From Pseudomonadota bacterium (GTDB taxonomy: Bacteria; Pseudomonadota; Gammaproteobacteria; Burkholderiales; Burkholderiaceae_B): a stretch of DNA of 7,919 nt. Position numbers and translations under genes: made by a program. The stretch covers positions 1 through 7,919 of the forward strand of contig JAEZBO010000151.1 of the NCBI GenBank assembly GCA_023427085.1, read 5' to 3'. The number at the start of each line of letters is the position of its first letter. The stretch's first letter is position 1. This document shows, piece after piece, positions 1 through 7,595 of this stretch. The notes beneath the pieces are model-generated. The model ran no database searches and was not told the origin of the DNA. It was given only the letters and a program-made list of their open reading frames with translations.

Positions 1-205
1 TGGCCGGCGTGTCCTGCTCTGGCGCTGGCGCCGGCGCCGGCGGCTGGGTCTGCAGCAGCACGGCGCGCTGGCCGCCCGCTCGAGGGGCTGTCGTACGCGC
101 CGGGGTCTTGGCCGGGGCCGCGGGACGAGGCACCGCGACCTGCAGTTCTTCGGTCGGGGTGGCCAGCAGCGTGGCGGGGCGGGTGGGCAGCTTGGGCAGC
201 GGCAT
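1..205 (-). CDS. PhoH family protein, N-terminal fragment (runs off the left edge)
   Basis: This is the first 68 codons of a leftward gene; the rest lies outside the window. The product starts MPLPKLPTRPATLLATPTEE and continues as a Pro/Ala/Thr-rich, probably disordered stretch, ending near residue 60 in an alternating Pro-Ala run (PPAPAPAPEQD). No catalytic domain is visible. I call it PhoH-like because betaproteobacterial PhoH/PIN-domain ATPases, as I recall them, begin with a similar MPLPKLPT-type segment followed by a low-complexity linker, and often lie just after a bcp peroxiredoxin gene. If so, a PIN-type RNase-like domain and a PhoH P-loop ATPase domain should follow. The ATG at 205-203 is chosen because a GGAGAG ribosome binding site lies about 9 nt upstream. 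It follows bcp after 77 nt on the same strand; that gap holds only a weak GTTG-tcc-CAAC hairpin and a short CTCT/AGAG pair at the ribosome binding site. Confidence 0.6.
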   Translation of the reverse strand, partial: MPLPKLPTRPATLLATPTEELQVAVPRPAAPAKTPARTTAPRAGGQRAVLLQTQPPAPAPAPEQDTPA

Positions 206-282
206 GAGCGTTACTCTCCGAGAGGTCCGGCTAACAGAAAATGAGGGAAGGCGGCGAGGAAAGAACGTTGGGACAACACAAA

Positions 283-750
283 TCAGCCGATGCTGCGCGC
301 GGCCTGCAGGACCTCGCGGGCATGGTTGGGGACCTTGACGCCGCGCCACTCTTGCACGAGCTTGCCTTGGGCGTCGATCAGGAAGGTGCTGCGTTCGACG
401 CCGCGCACCTGCTTGCCGTACATGTTCTTGAGCTTCATGACGCCATACAGGTTGCAGACCGCTTCGTCGGCATCGGAGATCAGCGGGAATTTCAGTTCGT
501 ACTTGGCGCAGAAGTTTTCGTGCGACTTCAGGCTGTCGCGTGACAGGCCGATCACCAGGCAGCTGGCGTCGAGGAACTCCTGGTACAGGTCGCGGAAATC
601 CTGGCTTTCGGTGGTACAGCCGGGCGTGTTGTCCTTCGGGTAGAAGTACAGCACGACCGAGCGGCCGCGGCACTGGGACAGGCTGATCTCGCCCACGGTG
701 CTCTGGGCGGTGAAGTCGGGGGCGGGCTTGCCGATGGCGGCGGGAGTCAT
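283..750 (-). CDS. bcp: Bcp/PrxQ-type thiol peroxiredoxin
   Basis: A cytoplasmic peroxiredoxin of 155 aa, the usual length for the Bcp/PrxQ family, which reduces hydrogen peroxide and organic hydroperoxides with electrons normally supplied by thioredoxin. The thioredoxin-fold landmarks are in order: GKPAPDF (7-13), then the strand VVLYFYPKDNTPGC (32-45), whose Cys45 is the peroxidatic residue in the PxxxTxxC motif (P38, T42, C45). The Cys that E. coli Bcp carries five residues later is replaced by Gln50. Cys81 in HENFCAKYEL sits 36 residues after Cys45 and is the likely resolving cysteine (see findings). Further landmarks are FPLISD (88-93) and the ERSTFLID strand (119-126). Arg120 is the conserved active-site arginine. 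The ATG at 750-748 overlaps the TGA of the upstream Mth938-domain gene by 4 nt, which suggests translational coupling; a weak AAGAGA lies about 7 nt upstream. Confidence 0.93.
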   Translation of the reverse strand: MTPAAIGKPAPDFTAQSTVGEISLSQCRGRSVVLYFYPKDNTPGCTTESQDFRDLYQEFLDASCLVIGLSRDSLKSHENFCAKYELKFPLISDADEAVCNLYGVMKLKNMYGKQVRGVERSTFLIDAQGKLVQEWRGVKVPNHAREVLQAARSIG

Positions 751-1202
751 GATTGGTTCTCTTCGGGGATCAGGGCCGTGCGCACGCGGCGGCCTTCGGC
801 CATCAGGATGTTGTAGGTACGGGCCGCGGCCTGGGTGTCCATCGTCTCGATGCCCAGCCCGGCCGCCAGCAGCGGTTGCAGCACCGGATGCGGCAGAAAC
901 CGCTGGCGCGCGCCGGTGCCCACGATCAGGACTTCGGGCGCGCCCAGCGGCAGCCGCGCGACGGCCAGTTCGGGTTCGTCGAGAAACGCCAGCGGATCGT
1001 GGGACGGTTCGGGGATGCCCGCGGCCTGGCGCAGCAGGGCGGTGGTGATGTCGGCGGCGTTGTCGACCGGCCAATGGTCTATGGTCCCTTCGGGACCGAA
1101 GGCGATGGCATGGGTGTGCGACACCCGGTTGACCTCGATGTAGCCGTTGCCGTAGGCGGTAACGGTATTGAGCGCCGAAGTCGTGTCGTTATGCAGCTTC
1201 AA
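747..1202 (-). CDS. Mth938/DUF498 (AAMDC-like) domain protein, TTG start
   Basis: A small soluble protein of 151 aa with one Mth938-like domain, the family that includes human AAMDC and the complex I assembly factor NDUFAF3; the bacterial role is not established. The family pattern is clear: an N-terminal strand region (about 10-45), PEVLIVGTGARQRF (89-102), and the C-terminal block MDTQAAARTYNILMAEGRRV (121-140). Many relatives have Cys before RTYNIL; here it is Ala. I choose the TTG at 1202-1200, giving MKLHNDTTSA, because the family typically begins MKLH, GGAG (minus strand of 1211-1214) lies 8 nt upstream, and a good -10 element (1230-1235) lies just upstream of that. The alternative in-frame GTG at 1241 would lie upstream of that -10. 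It is the first gene of the leftward operon with bcp, and overlaps it by 4 nt. Confidence 0.87.
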   Translation of the reverse strand: MKLHNDTTSALNTVTAYGNGYIEVNRVSHTHAIAFGPEGTIDHWPVDNAADITTALLRQAAGIPEPSHDPLAFLDEPELAVARLPLGAPEVLIVGTGARQRFLPHPVLQPLLAAGLGIETMDTQAAARTYNILMAEGRRVRTALIPEENQS

Positions 1203-1229
1203 TAAAAATGCTCCGACTGGATGTGGTCG

Positions 1230-1235
1230 ATCATA
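1230..1235 (-). promoter_or_regulatory. Putative -10 element for the leftward Mth938-bcp operon
   Basis: Read on the minus strand this is TATGAT, a 5/6 match to the sigma70 -10 consensus. It would place the transcription start near 1223, about 20 nt before the TTG start codon, leaving room for the GGAG ribosome binding site at 1214-1211. No good -35 hexamer is seen at 16-18 nt spacing; that space is occupied by a GC-rich inverted repeat (1243-1257). Confidence 0.45.
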
Positions 1236-1242
1236 GCGCACT

Positions 1243-1257
1243 CGCCGGATCCCGGCG
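1243..1257. repeat. 15-bp inverted repeat in the divergent promoter region
   Basis: Perfect 6-bp arms CGCCGG and CCGGCG are separated by ATC. The repeat overlaps the expected spacer and -35 position of the leftward promoter, so it could be an operator. GC-rich DNA produces such short palindromes by chance fairly often. Confidence 0.3.
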
Positions 1258-1293
1258 CGTCATGTCGCGGCGGGCGCGGCAGCCGGGCCGCAT

Positions 1294-1322
1294 TTGCCGG
1301 CGCTGGCCGCTTGCGCTAGATT
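1294..1322 (+). promoter_or_regulatory. Putative sigma70 promoter for alaC-hom-thrC
   Basis: TTGCCG (1294-1299, 4/6 to TTGACA), a 17-nt spacer, then TAGATT (1317-1322, 4/6 to TATAAT). This is the only AT-richer patch in the intergenic region on this strand. It would start transcription near 1329, giving a leader of about 60 nt before the alaC ATG. Confidence 0.45.
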
Positions 1323-1388
1323 ATTGGGTTTTCCCCAGTTTCTCACACGGTCACGCCCGCAATGGTGGCGGCCATCAAGGATGTCCCC

Positions 1389-2594
1389 ATGAGGAAGTTC
1401 TCTCGCATCGAGCGCCTGCCGCCGTACGTGTTCAATATCACCGGCGAGCTCAAGATGGCGGCGCGCCGCCGCGGCGAGGACATCATCGACATGTCGATGG
1501 GCAATCCCGACGGCGCGACGCCGCCGCACATCGTGCAAAAGCTGGTCGAGGCCGCCTCGCGCCCCGATACGCACGGCTATTCGGTGTCCAAGGGCATTCC
1601 GCGGCTGCGCCGCGCGATCACCGGCTGGTACGAGCGCCGCTACCAAGTCGCGCTCGATCCCGATTCCGAGGCCATCGTCACGATCGGCTCCAAGGAAGGC
1701 CTGGCGCACCTGATGCTGGCCACGCTCGACCAGGGCGATACCGTGCTGGTGCCCAATCCCAGCTACCCGATCCACATCTACGGTGCGGTGATCGCCGGCG
1801 CCAACATCCGCTCGGTGCGCATGACGCCGGGCGTCGATTTCTTCGAGGAGCTCGAGCGCGCGGTGCGCGAATCGATCCCCAAGCCCAAGATGATGATCCT
1901 GGGCTTTCCGAGCAACCCGACCGCGCAGTGCGTCGACCTGCCGTTCTTCGAACGCGTGGTGGCGCTGGCGCGCGAGCACGACATCCTGGTGGTGCACGAC
2001 CTGGCCTACGCCGACATCGGTTTCGACGGCTACAAGGCGCCGTCGATCATGCAGGTGCCGGGCGCGCGCGACGTCGCGGTCGAGTTCTTCACGCTCAGCA
2101 AGAGCTACAACATGGCCGGCTGGCGCATCGGCTTCATGGTCGGCAACCGCGAGCTGGTCGCGGCGCTGGCGCGCATCAAGAGCTACCACGACTACGGCAC
2201 CTTCACGCCGATCCAGGTGGCGTCGATCGCCGCGCTCGAAGGGCCGCAGGACTGCGTCGACGAGGTGGTGCGGATGTACCAGAACCGCCGCGACGTGCTG
2301 GCGCGCGGCCTGCACGAGGCCGGCTGGATGGTCGAGGTGCCGCGCGCGTCGATGTACATCTGGGCGCGCATCCCCGAACCGTACCTGGCGCAGGGCTCGC
2401 TCGAGTTCTCCAAGCGCCTATTGGCCGAGGCCAAGGTGGCGGTCTCGCCGGGCATCGGCTTTGGCGAATACGGCGACGAGTATGTGCGTTTCGCCCTGAT
2501 CGAAAACGAGCAGCGCACCCGCCAGGCGGTGCGCGGCATCAAGGAAATGTTCCGCAAGGATGGATTGTTGAATATGAGCGGAGAGCGCAAATGA
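1389..2594 (+). CDS. alaC: AlaC-like PLP-dependent aminotransferase (alanine transaminase family)
   Basis: A 401-aa fold-type I (class I/II) aminotransferase, close in length to E. coli AlaC (YfdZ), which transfers an amino group between glutamate and pyruvate to make alanine. Expected residues are present: a substrate-entry segment MSMGNPDG (35-42), NPSYP (123-127) with Tyr126, FPSNPTA (173-179) with cofactor-contacting Asn176, HDLAYADI (203-210) with Asp204 and Tyr207, the Schiff-base Lys238 in TLSKSYNMAGWR, and the substrate carboxylate-binding Arg367 in YVRFALIENE. The ATG at 1389 is preferred over the in-frame ATG at 1362 because AAGGA (1377-1381) is spaced 7 nt before it and MRKFSRIERLPPYVF is the typical family beginning. 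Its stop overlaps hom by 4 nt (ATGA), placing it first in the threonine operon. True substrate specificity (alanine, aspartate or another amino acid) cannot be read from sequence alone. Confidence 0.92.
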   Translation: MRKFSRIERLPPYVFNITGELKMAARRRGEDIIDMSMGNPDGATPPHIVQKLVEAASRPDTHGYSVSKGIPRLRRAITGWYERRYQVALDPDSEAIVTIGSKEGLAHLMLATLDQGDTVLVPNPSYPIHIYGAVIAGANIRSVRMTPGVDFFEELERAVRESIPKPKMMILGFPSNPTAQCVDLPFFERVVALAREHDILVVHDLAYADIGFDGYKAPSIMQVPGARDVAVEFFTLSKSYNMAGWRIGFMVGNRELVAALARIKSYHDYGTFTPIQVASIAALEGPQDCVDEVVRMYQNRRDVLARGLHEAGWMVEVPRASMYIWARIPEPYLAQGSLEFSKRLLAEAKVAVSPGIGFGEYGDEYVRFALIENEQRTRQAVRGIKEMFRKDGLLNMSGERK

Positions 2595-3898
2595 ATCCGA
2601 TCAAGGTTGGCCTGCTGGGCCTGGGCGTGGTCGGCGGCGGCACCTGGAAGGTGCTGGCGCGCAATGCCGAAGAGATCGCCCGCCGTGCCGGGCGGCGCAT
2701 CGAGGTCAGCCGCATCGCGGTGCGCGACGTCGCCAAGGCGCGGCTGCGCGTGGGCCACGACGTGGCGCTGTCCAACGACCCCTACGACGTGGTGCGCGAC
2801 CCGGCCATCGACATCGTGGTCGAGCTGATCGGCGGCACCGGCCAGGCGCGTGAATACGTGCTCGAGGCGATCGCGCAGGGCAAGCACGTGGTCACCGCCA
2901 ACAAGGCGCTGCTGGCCAGGCATGGCAACGAGATCTTCGCGGCGGCCTCCGAGCGCGGCGTGATGGTGGCCTTCGAGGCCGCGGTGGCCGGCGGCATCCC
3001 GATCATCAAGGCGATCCGCGAAGGCCTGACCGCCAACCGCATCGAGTGGCTGGCCGGCATCATCAACGGCACCACCAATTTCATCCTGTCCGAAATGCGC
3101 AGCCGCGGGCTGCCGTTCGACCAGGTGCTGGCCGAGGCGCAGCGGCTGGGCTATGCCGAGACCGACCCGACCTTCGACATCGAGGGCGTCGACGCCGCGC
3201 ACAAGCTGACGCTGCTGGCCTCGCTGGCCTTCGGCGTGCCGGTGCAGTTCGACAAGGCCTATGTCGAGGGCATCTCCACGCTGGCGCAAGAGGACATCGC
3301 GCACGCCGAGCGGCTGGGTTACCGCATCAAGCTGCTGGGCATCACGCGCCGCCGCGGCGACGGCATCGAGCTGCGCGTGCATCCGGCGCTGGTGCCGGCG
3401 CAGGTGCTGCTGGCCAACGTCGAAGGCGCCATGAACGCGGTGCTGGTATCCGGCGACGCGGTCGGCCCGACGCTGTACTACGGCCAGGGCGCCGGCGAAG
3501 AGCCGACCGCCTCGGCGGTGGTGGCCGACCTGGTCGACGTCACGCGCCTGCACACCGCCGATCCCGGCCATCGGGTGCCGCACCTGGCGTTCCAGCCCGA
3601 TGCCATGTCCGACACGCCGATCCTGTCGATCGCCGACACCCATACCTCGTACTACCTGCGGCTGCGCGTCGAGGACCGGCCCGGCGTGCTGGCCGACATC
3701 GCGCGCATCCTGGCCGACGCCGGCATCTCGATCGGCTCGATGATCCAGGAGCCCAGCAGCGACGAGCAGGGCGCCGACATCATCTTCCTGACCCACGTGG
3801 CGCTGGAGCGCAAGGTCGACCAGGCCATTGCCGACATCGAGGCGCTGCCGTTCGTGCGCTCGGCGGTGACCCGCCTGCGCATGGAGAACCTGACATGA
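2591..3898 (+). CDS. hom: Homoserine dehydrogenase with C-terminal ACT domain
   Basis: A 435-aa monofunctional cytoplasmic enzyme that reduces aspartate 4-semialdehyde to homoserine with NAD(P)H, the branch step toward threonine and methionine. The N-terminal Rossmann domain opens with VGLLGLGVVGGG (6-17, GxGxxG at 10-15) and includes HVVTANKALLA (99-109) with conserved Lys105. The catalytic domain has GIINGTTNFIL (156-166) and TDPTFDIEGVDAAHKL (191-206), where the Asp201-x3-Lys205 pair matches the catalytic Asp/Lys spacing of yeast homoserine dehydrogenase. An ACT domain covers about 353-432 (LRVEDRPGVLADIARILADA), as in threonine-inhibited enzymes, so feedback control by threonine is likely. 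No aspartokinase domain is fused. GGAGAG (2580-2585) precedes the ATG, which overlaps the alaC stop by 4 nt; its own stop overlaps thrC by 4 nt. Confidence 0.97.
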   Translation: MNPIKVGLLGLGVVGGGTWKVLARNAEEIARRAGRRIEVSRIAVRDVAKARLRVGHDVALSNDPYDVVRDPAIDIVVELIGGTGQAREYVLEAIAQGKHVVTANKALLARHGNEIFAAASERGVMVAFEAAVAGGIPIIKAIREGLTANRIEWLAGIINGTTNFILSEMRSRGLPFDQVLAEAQRLGYAETDPTFDIEGVDAAHKLTLLASLAFGVPVQFDKAYVEGISTLAQEDIAHAERLGYRIKLLGITRRRGDGIELRVHPALVPAQVLLANVEGAMNAVLVSGDAVGPTLYYGQGAGEEPTASAVVADLVDVTRLHTADPGHRVPHLAFQPDAMSDTPILSIADTHTSYYLRLRVEDRPGVLADIARILADAGISIGSMIQEPSSDEQGADIIFLTHVALERKVDQAIADIEALPFVRSAVTRLRMENLT

Positions 3899-5313
3899 AC
3901 TACGTCTCGACCCGCGGCCAGATGGCGCCGCAGCCGTTCTGCGACATCCTGCTCGAGGGCCTGGCGCCCGACGGCGGGCTGGCGGTGCCCGAGCAGATCC
4001 CGCAAGTCTCGGCCGAGACGCTCGAGTCGTGGCGCGGCCTGCCGTACCCCGAACTGGCGTTCCGGGTGCTGTCGCTGTACGTCTCCGACATCCCGGCCGA
4101 AGACCTGCGCGCGCTCACGCACGCGGCCTATCGCACCGACGTGTTCGGCAGCGAGGACATCGTGCCGCTGCGTCCGCTCGACGGCGGCCTGTCGCTGCTG
4201 GGCCTGTCCGAAGGGCCGACGCTGGCATTCAAGGACATCGCCATGCAGTTCCTGGGCCAGGTGTTCGAATACGTGCTGACGCGCCGCGGCGCCACGCTCA
4301 ACATCCTGGGCGCGACCTCGGGCGACACCGGTTCGGCCGCCGAGTACGCGCTGCGCGGCAAGCATGGCGTGCAGGTCTTCATGCTGTCGCCGCAAGGCCG
4401 CATGAGCGACTTCCAGCGCGCGCAGATGTATTCGCTGCAAGAGCCCAACATCCACAACATCGCCGTGCACGGCGTGTTCGACGACTGCCAGGACATCGTC
4501 AAGGCGCTGGCCGGCGACCTGGCCTTCAAGAGCCAGTACCGGCTGGGCGCGGTCAACTCGATCAACTGGGCCCGCATCGCGGCGCAGATCGTCTATTACT
4601 TCCACGGCTGGCTGTTGGCCACCACGGGTCCGGGGCAGCAGGTGTCGTTCTCGGTGCCGTCGGGCAACTTCGGCAACATCCTGTCGGGCCACATCGCCCG
4701 CATGATGGGCCTGCCGATCCGCCGCCTGGTGCTGGCCACCAACGAAAACAACGTGCTCGAAGAGTTCTTCCGCACCGGCGTCTATCGTCCGCGCCCGGCC
4801 GCGCAGACCTACGCCACGTCGAGCCCGTCGATGGACATCTCGCGCGCGTCGAACTTCGAGCGTTTCGTCTACGACCTGCTCAGCCGCGACGGCCAGCAGG
4901 TCGACAAGCTCTGGAAGGCGCTGGCCAGCGAAGGCCAGTTCGACCTGTCGGCGCACCTGCCCAGTTTCGCCGAGCGCTACGGTTTCGCGGCGGGCGCCAG
5001 CTCGCATGCCGACCGGCTCTCGACCATCCGCTCGGTCTGGGAGCAGTGCGGCATGCTGATCGATCCGCACACCGCCGATGGCGTCAAGGTGGCGCGCGAC
5101 TTCGTCGAGGACGGCGTGCCGATGCTGGTGCTCGAGACGGCCTTGCCGGCCAAGTTCTCCGACACCATCGAAGAGTCGCTGGGACGTCCGGCGCCGCTGC
5201 CGCCGGGGCTGCAGGACCTGCTCACGCGCGAGCAGAAGGTCGACGTGCTCGAGAACGACGTCGAGGCCGTGCGCGCCTATATCGCCGCGCGCGCCGAATT
5301 GCCACAGGCCTGA
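3895..5313 (+). CDS. thrC: Threonine synthase
   Basis: A 472-aa PLP-dependent (fold type II) enzyme that converts O-phosphohomoserine to threonine and phosphate, the last step of the pathway. It is of the longer type that begins MxYVSTRG, as in Pseudomonas and yeast, rather than the shorter Bacillus type. Visible landmarks are NYVSTRGQ (2-9), APDGGLAVPE (24-33), the PLP lysine Lys113 in PTLAFKDIAMQFLGQ, the GATSGDTGSA loop (139-148), NSINWARI (221-228), and PSGNFGNI (255-262). The ATG overlaps the hom stop by 4 nt and has GGAG (3883-3886) 8 nt upstream, so the three enzymes are probably translationally coupled. Homoserine kinase, whose product is this enzyme's substrate, is not encoded in the window. 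Confidence 0.97.
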   Translation: MNYVSTRGQMAPQPFCDILLEGLAPDGGLAVPEQIPQVSAETLESWRGLPYPELAFRVLSLYVSDIPAEDLRALTHAAYRTDVFGSEDIVPLRPLDGGLSLLGLSEGPTLAFKDIAMQFLGQVFEYVLTRRGATLNILGATSGDTGSAAEYALRGKHGVQVFMLSPQGRMSDFQRAQMYSLQEPNIHNIAVHGVFDDCQDIVKALAGDLAFKSQYRLGAVNSINWARIAAQIVYYFHGWLLATTGPGQQVSFSVPSGNFGNILSGHIARMMGLPIRRLVLATNENNVLEEFFRTGVYRPRPAAQTYATSSPSMDISRASNFERFVYDLLSRDGQQVDKLWKALASEGQFDLSAHLPSFAERYGFAAGASSHADRLSTIRSVWEQCGMLIDPHTADGVKVARDFVEDGVPMLVLETALPAKFSDTIEESLGRPAPLPPGLQDLLTREQKVDVLENDVEAVRAYIAARAELPQA

Positions 5314-5324
5314 GCGGCCGGGCA

Positions 5325-5351
5325 GGGCGGGGCGGCTGCATCGTCCCGCCC
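5325..5351 (+). terminator. Weak GC hairpin after thrC
   Basis: GGGCGGG (5325-5331) can pair with CCCGCCC (5345-5351) around a 13-nt loop, 12 nt after the thrC stop. There is no T-tract, so it is not a classical intrinsic terminator; it may mark the operon end, protect the mRNA 3' end, or be a chance GC-rich pairing. It lies between thrC and the -10-like element before the ABC ATPase gene. Confidence 0.3.
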
Positions 5352-5377
5352 GCCATCGTGCCGTCTTGCGCAGGCGC

Positions 5378-5383
5378 TAGAAT
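5378..5383 (+). promoter_or_regulatory. Putative -10 element just before the NodI-like gene
   Basis: TAGAAT matches the sigma70 -10 consensus at 5/6. A start site about 7 nt downstream would fall at or next to the ATG at 5391, giving an essentially leaderless transcript. No convincing -35 is present at 16-18 nt upstream (ATCGTG at 5355-5360 is poor). Confidence 0.4.
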
Positions 5384-5390
5384 CGCGGCC

Positions 5391-6343
<953 letters not shown>

Positions 6344-6344
<1 letters not shown>

Positions 6345-7126
6345 TGCCCGCCGATCGCAGTTTTCCGCGCGCCGGGCCGCTGTGCCTGGCGATCTTCCGG
6401 CGCAACCTGCTGGTGTGGCGCAAGACCGCCTGGAGCACCATCATGGGCGACGTGCTCGAGCCGATGATCGTGCTGCTGGCGCTGGGCTTCGGCCTGGGCG
6501 TGCTGGTGCCCGAGATCCAGGGCGTGCCGTACATCGTGTTCCTGGCGGCCGGTTCGATCTGCATGGGCGCGCTGTATGGCGCGACCTTCGAGTCGACCTA
6601 CAGCGCCTTCACGCGCTTGCAGATCCAGCGCACCTGGGAGGCCATGCTGAACACGCCGGTCTCGCTCGACGACGTGATCTGGGCCGAGGCGCTGTGGGCC
6701 AGCGCCAAGGCGCTCAAGAGCGGCATCGCGATCCTGCTGGTGATCGTCGCGCTGGATATCTCACGCGCGCCGACGCTGCTGTGGGTGCCGCCGCTGCTGA
6801 CGCTGGCCGGCTTCACGTTCGCGTGCATGGGGCTGATGGTCAGCGCGCTGGCGCGCAGCTACGACTTCTTCATGTACTACTTCACGCTGTTCGTCACGCC
6901 CACGGTGTTCCTGTCGGGCGTGTTCTTTCCGGTCGAGAACCTGCCGCGCGCGCTGGTGGTGGTGATGCAATGGCTGCCGATGGCGGCGATCATCGAGTTG
7001 GTGCGCCCGCTGGTGCTGGGCCGGCTGCCCGAGCAGGCCTGGCTCAACGTCGCGCAACTGGCCGCCACCGGACTGCTGGCGCTGTGGGCGGCGGCGCTGC
7101 TGACGCGCCGGCGTTTCCTCAAGTAG
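6344..7126 (+). CDS. NodJ-like ABC-2 transporter permease
   Basis: A 260-aa inner-membrane protein of the ABC-2/NodJ family and partner of the ATPase upstream. It has a short basic cytoplasmic N-terminus with RRNLLVWRKT (19-28), then about six hydrophobic segments: roughly 40-57, 61-82, 126-138, 144-170, 177-197 and 235-254. The conserved ABC-2 features are an amphipathic entry segment before the first helix, the IQRTWEAMLNTP coupling region (94-105), and the FLSGVFFPVENLP loop (189-201) before the last helices. GGAGGAGA (6332-6339) is a strong ribosome binding site, and the 1-nt overlap with the ATPase gene indicates coupled translation in a fixed stoichiometry. Length matches NodJ proteins (about 260 aa). 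Substrate unknown; a role in cell-envelope lipid or oligosaccharide export is a guess from family relatives. Confidence 0.9.
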
Positions 7127-7156
7127 CATGCGCGGATCGGTTCGACGGAGCGTCCC

Positions 7157-7555
7157 ATGAGCCTGCCGCTGCTTGCCCCGTTCCATTTCCTGGTGATCGG
7201 CCTGGGCGCCGCGCTGGGCGCCTGGCTGCGCTGGCTGCTGGGACTGTGGTTCAACAGCTCGCCGCAGCAGCTGCCATGGGGCACGCTGGCGGCCAACCTG
7301 ATCGGCGGCTACCTGATCGGCGTGGTGCTGGCGCTGGTGGCCAGCCATCCCGAATGGCCGGCCTGGGTGCGGCTGGCGGCGGTGACCGGCTTTCTGGGTG
7401 GCCTGACCACCTTCTCGACCTTCTCGGCCGAGACCGTCGCGCTGGTCGAGCAGGGCCGCCACGGCGCGGCGCTGGCCTATGCCGGCGCCAGCCTGGCCGG
7501 CTCGCTGCTGTTGACCGCGCTGGGTTTGTTCTCGGTGCGTGCGCTGCAGGCCTGA
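7157..7555 (+). CDS. crcB: Fluoride channel CrcB/FluC
   Basis: A 132-aa, four-helix inner-membrane protein of the CrcB/Fluc family, which as a dual-topology dimer lets fluoride leave the cell and gives fluoride resistance. Signature elements are GAALGAWLRW (17-26), WGTLAANLIGGYLIG (41-55) with pore Asn47, and GFLGGLTTFSTFS (78-90) with the two fluoride-coordinating phenylalanines Phe86 and Phe89. These correspond to Asn43, Phe82 and Phe85 of the crystallised B. pertussis channel, an offset of four caused by a longer N-terminal region here. The segment from SHPEWPAW through TFSAETV is nearly the same as I recall for that protein, while the N-terminus and the 95-132 region differ. CGGAG (7146-7150) lies 6 nt before the ATG. 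It follows the permease by 30 nt, so co-transcription is likely; the gap is too short for a fluoride riboswitch. Confidence 0.95.
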   Translation: MSLPLLAPFHFLVIGLGAALGAWLRWLLGLWFNSSPQQLPWGTLAANLIGGYLIGVVLALVASHPEWPAWVRLAAVTGFLGGLTTFSTFSAETVALVEQGRHGAALAYAGASLAGSLLLTALGLFSVRALQA

Positions 7556-7564
7556 GGCATGTAG

Positions 7565-7579
7565 CGGCGCCGGGCGCCG
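7565..7579. terminator. Short GC hairpin between convergent crcB and hpnE
   Basis: CGGCG (7565-7569) pairs with CGCCG (7575-7579) around CCGGG, part of a perfect 7-1-7 inverted repeat. It sits in the 40-nt space between the two convergent stop codons and could end transcription from either side, but no T-tract follows on either strand, so this is a weak call. Confidence 0.3.
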
Positions 7580-7595
7580 TCGCGCCGGGCGGGGC

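Noticed and set aside
20..45. Simple-sequence repeat (GGCGCC-like units) as a possible phase-variable tract
   Set aside because: It is an imperfect GC-rich run coding for Pro-Ala in the PhoH-like gene. The units are six bases, so gain or loss would not shift the frame.
1323..1388. Threonine attenuator leader peptide before alaC
   Set aside because: The only small open frame (ATG 1362) is in frame with alaC and has no Thr or Ile run, and no terminator/antiterminator pair is seen.
1208..3898. A plus-strand open frame of 896 codons spanning alaC and hom
   Set aside because: Only its last 435 codons (from 2591) are a gene. The first part runs through alaC out of frame, is Arg/Gly/Ala-rich and matches no family; long spurious frames are expected at this GC content. 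The same applies to the open frames upstream of thrC and of both transporter genes.
2192..5070. Long minus-strand open frames opposite alaC, hom and thrC (534 and 472 codons)
   Set aside because: Their His/Arg/Ala/Asp-rich composition is that of antisense shadows, and the plus strand holds full-length enzymes with intact active sites.
7127..7156. Fluoride riboswitch upstream of crcB
   Set aside because: The gap is 30 nt, too short for the fluoride aptamer, and it contains the ribosome binding site.
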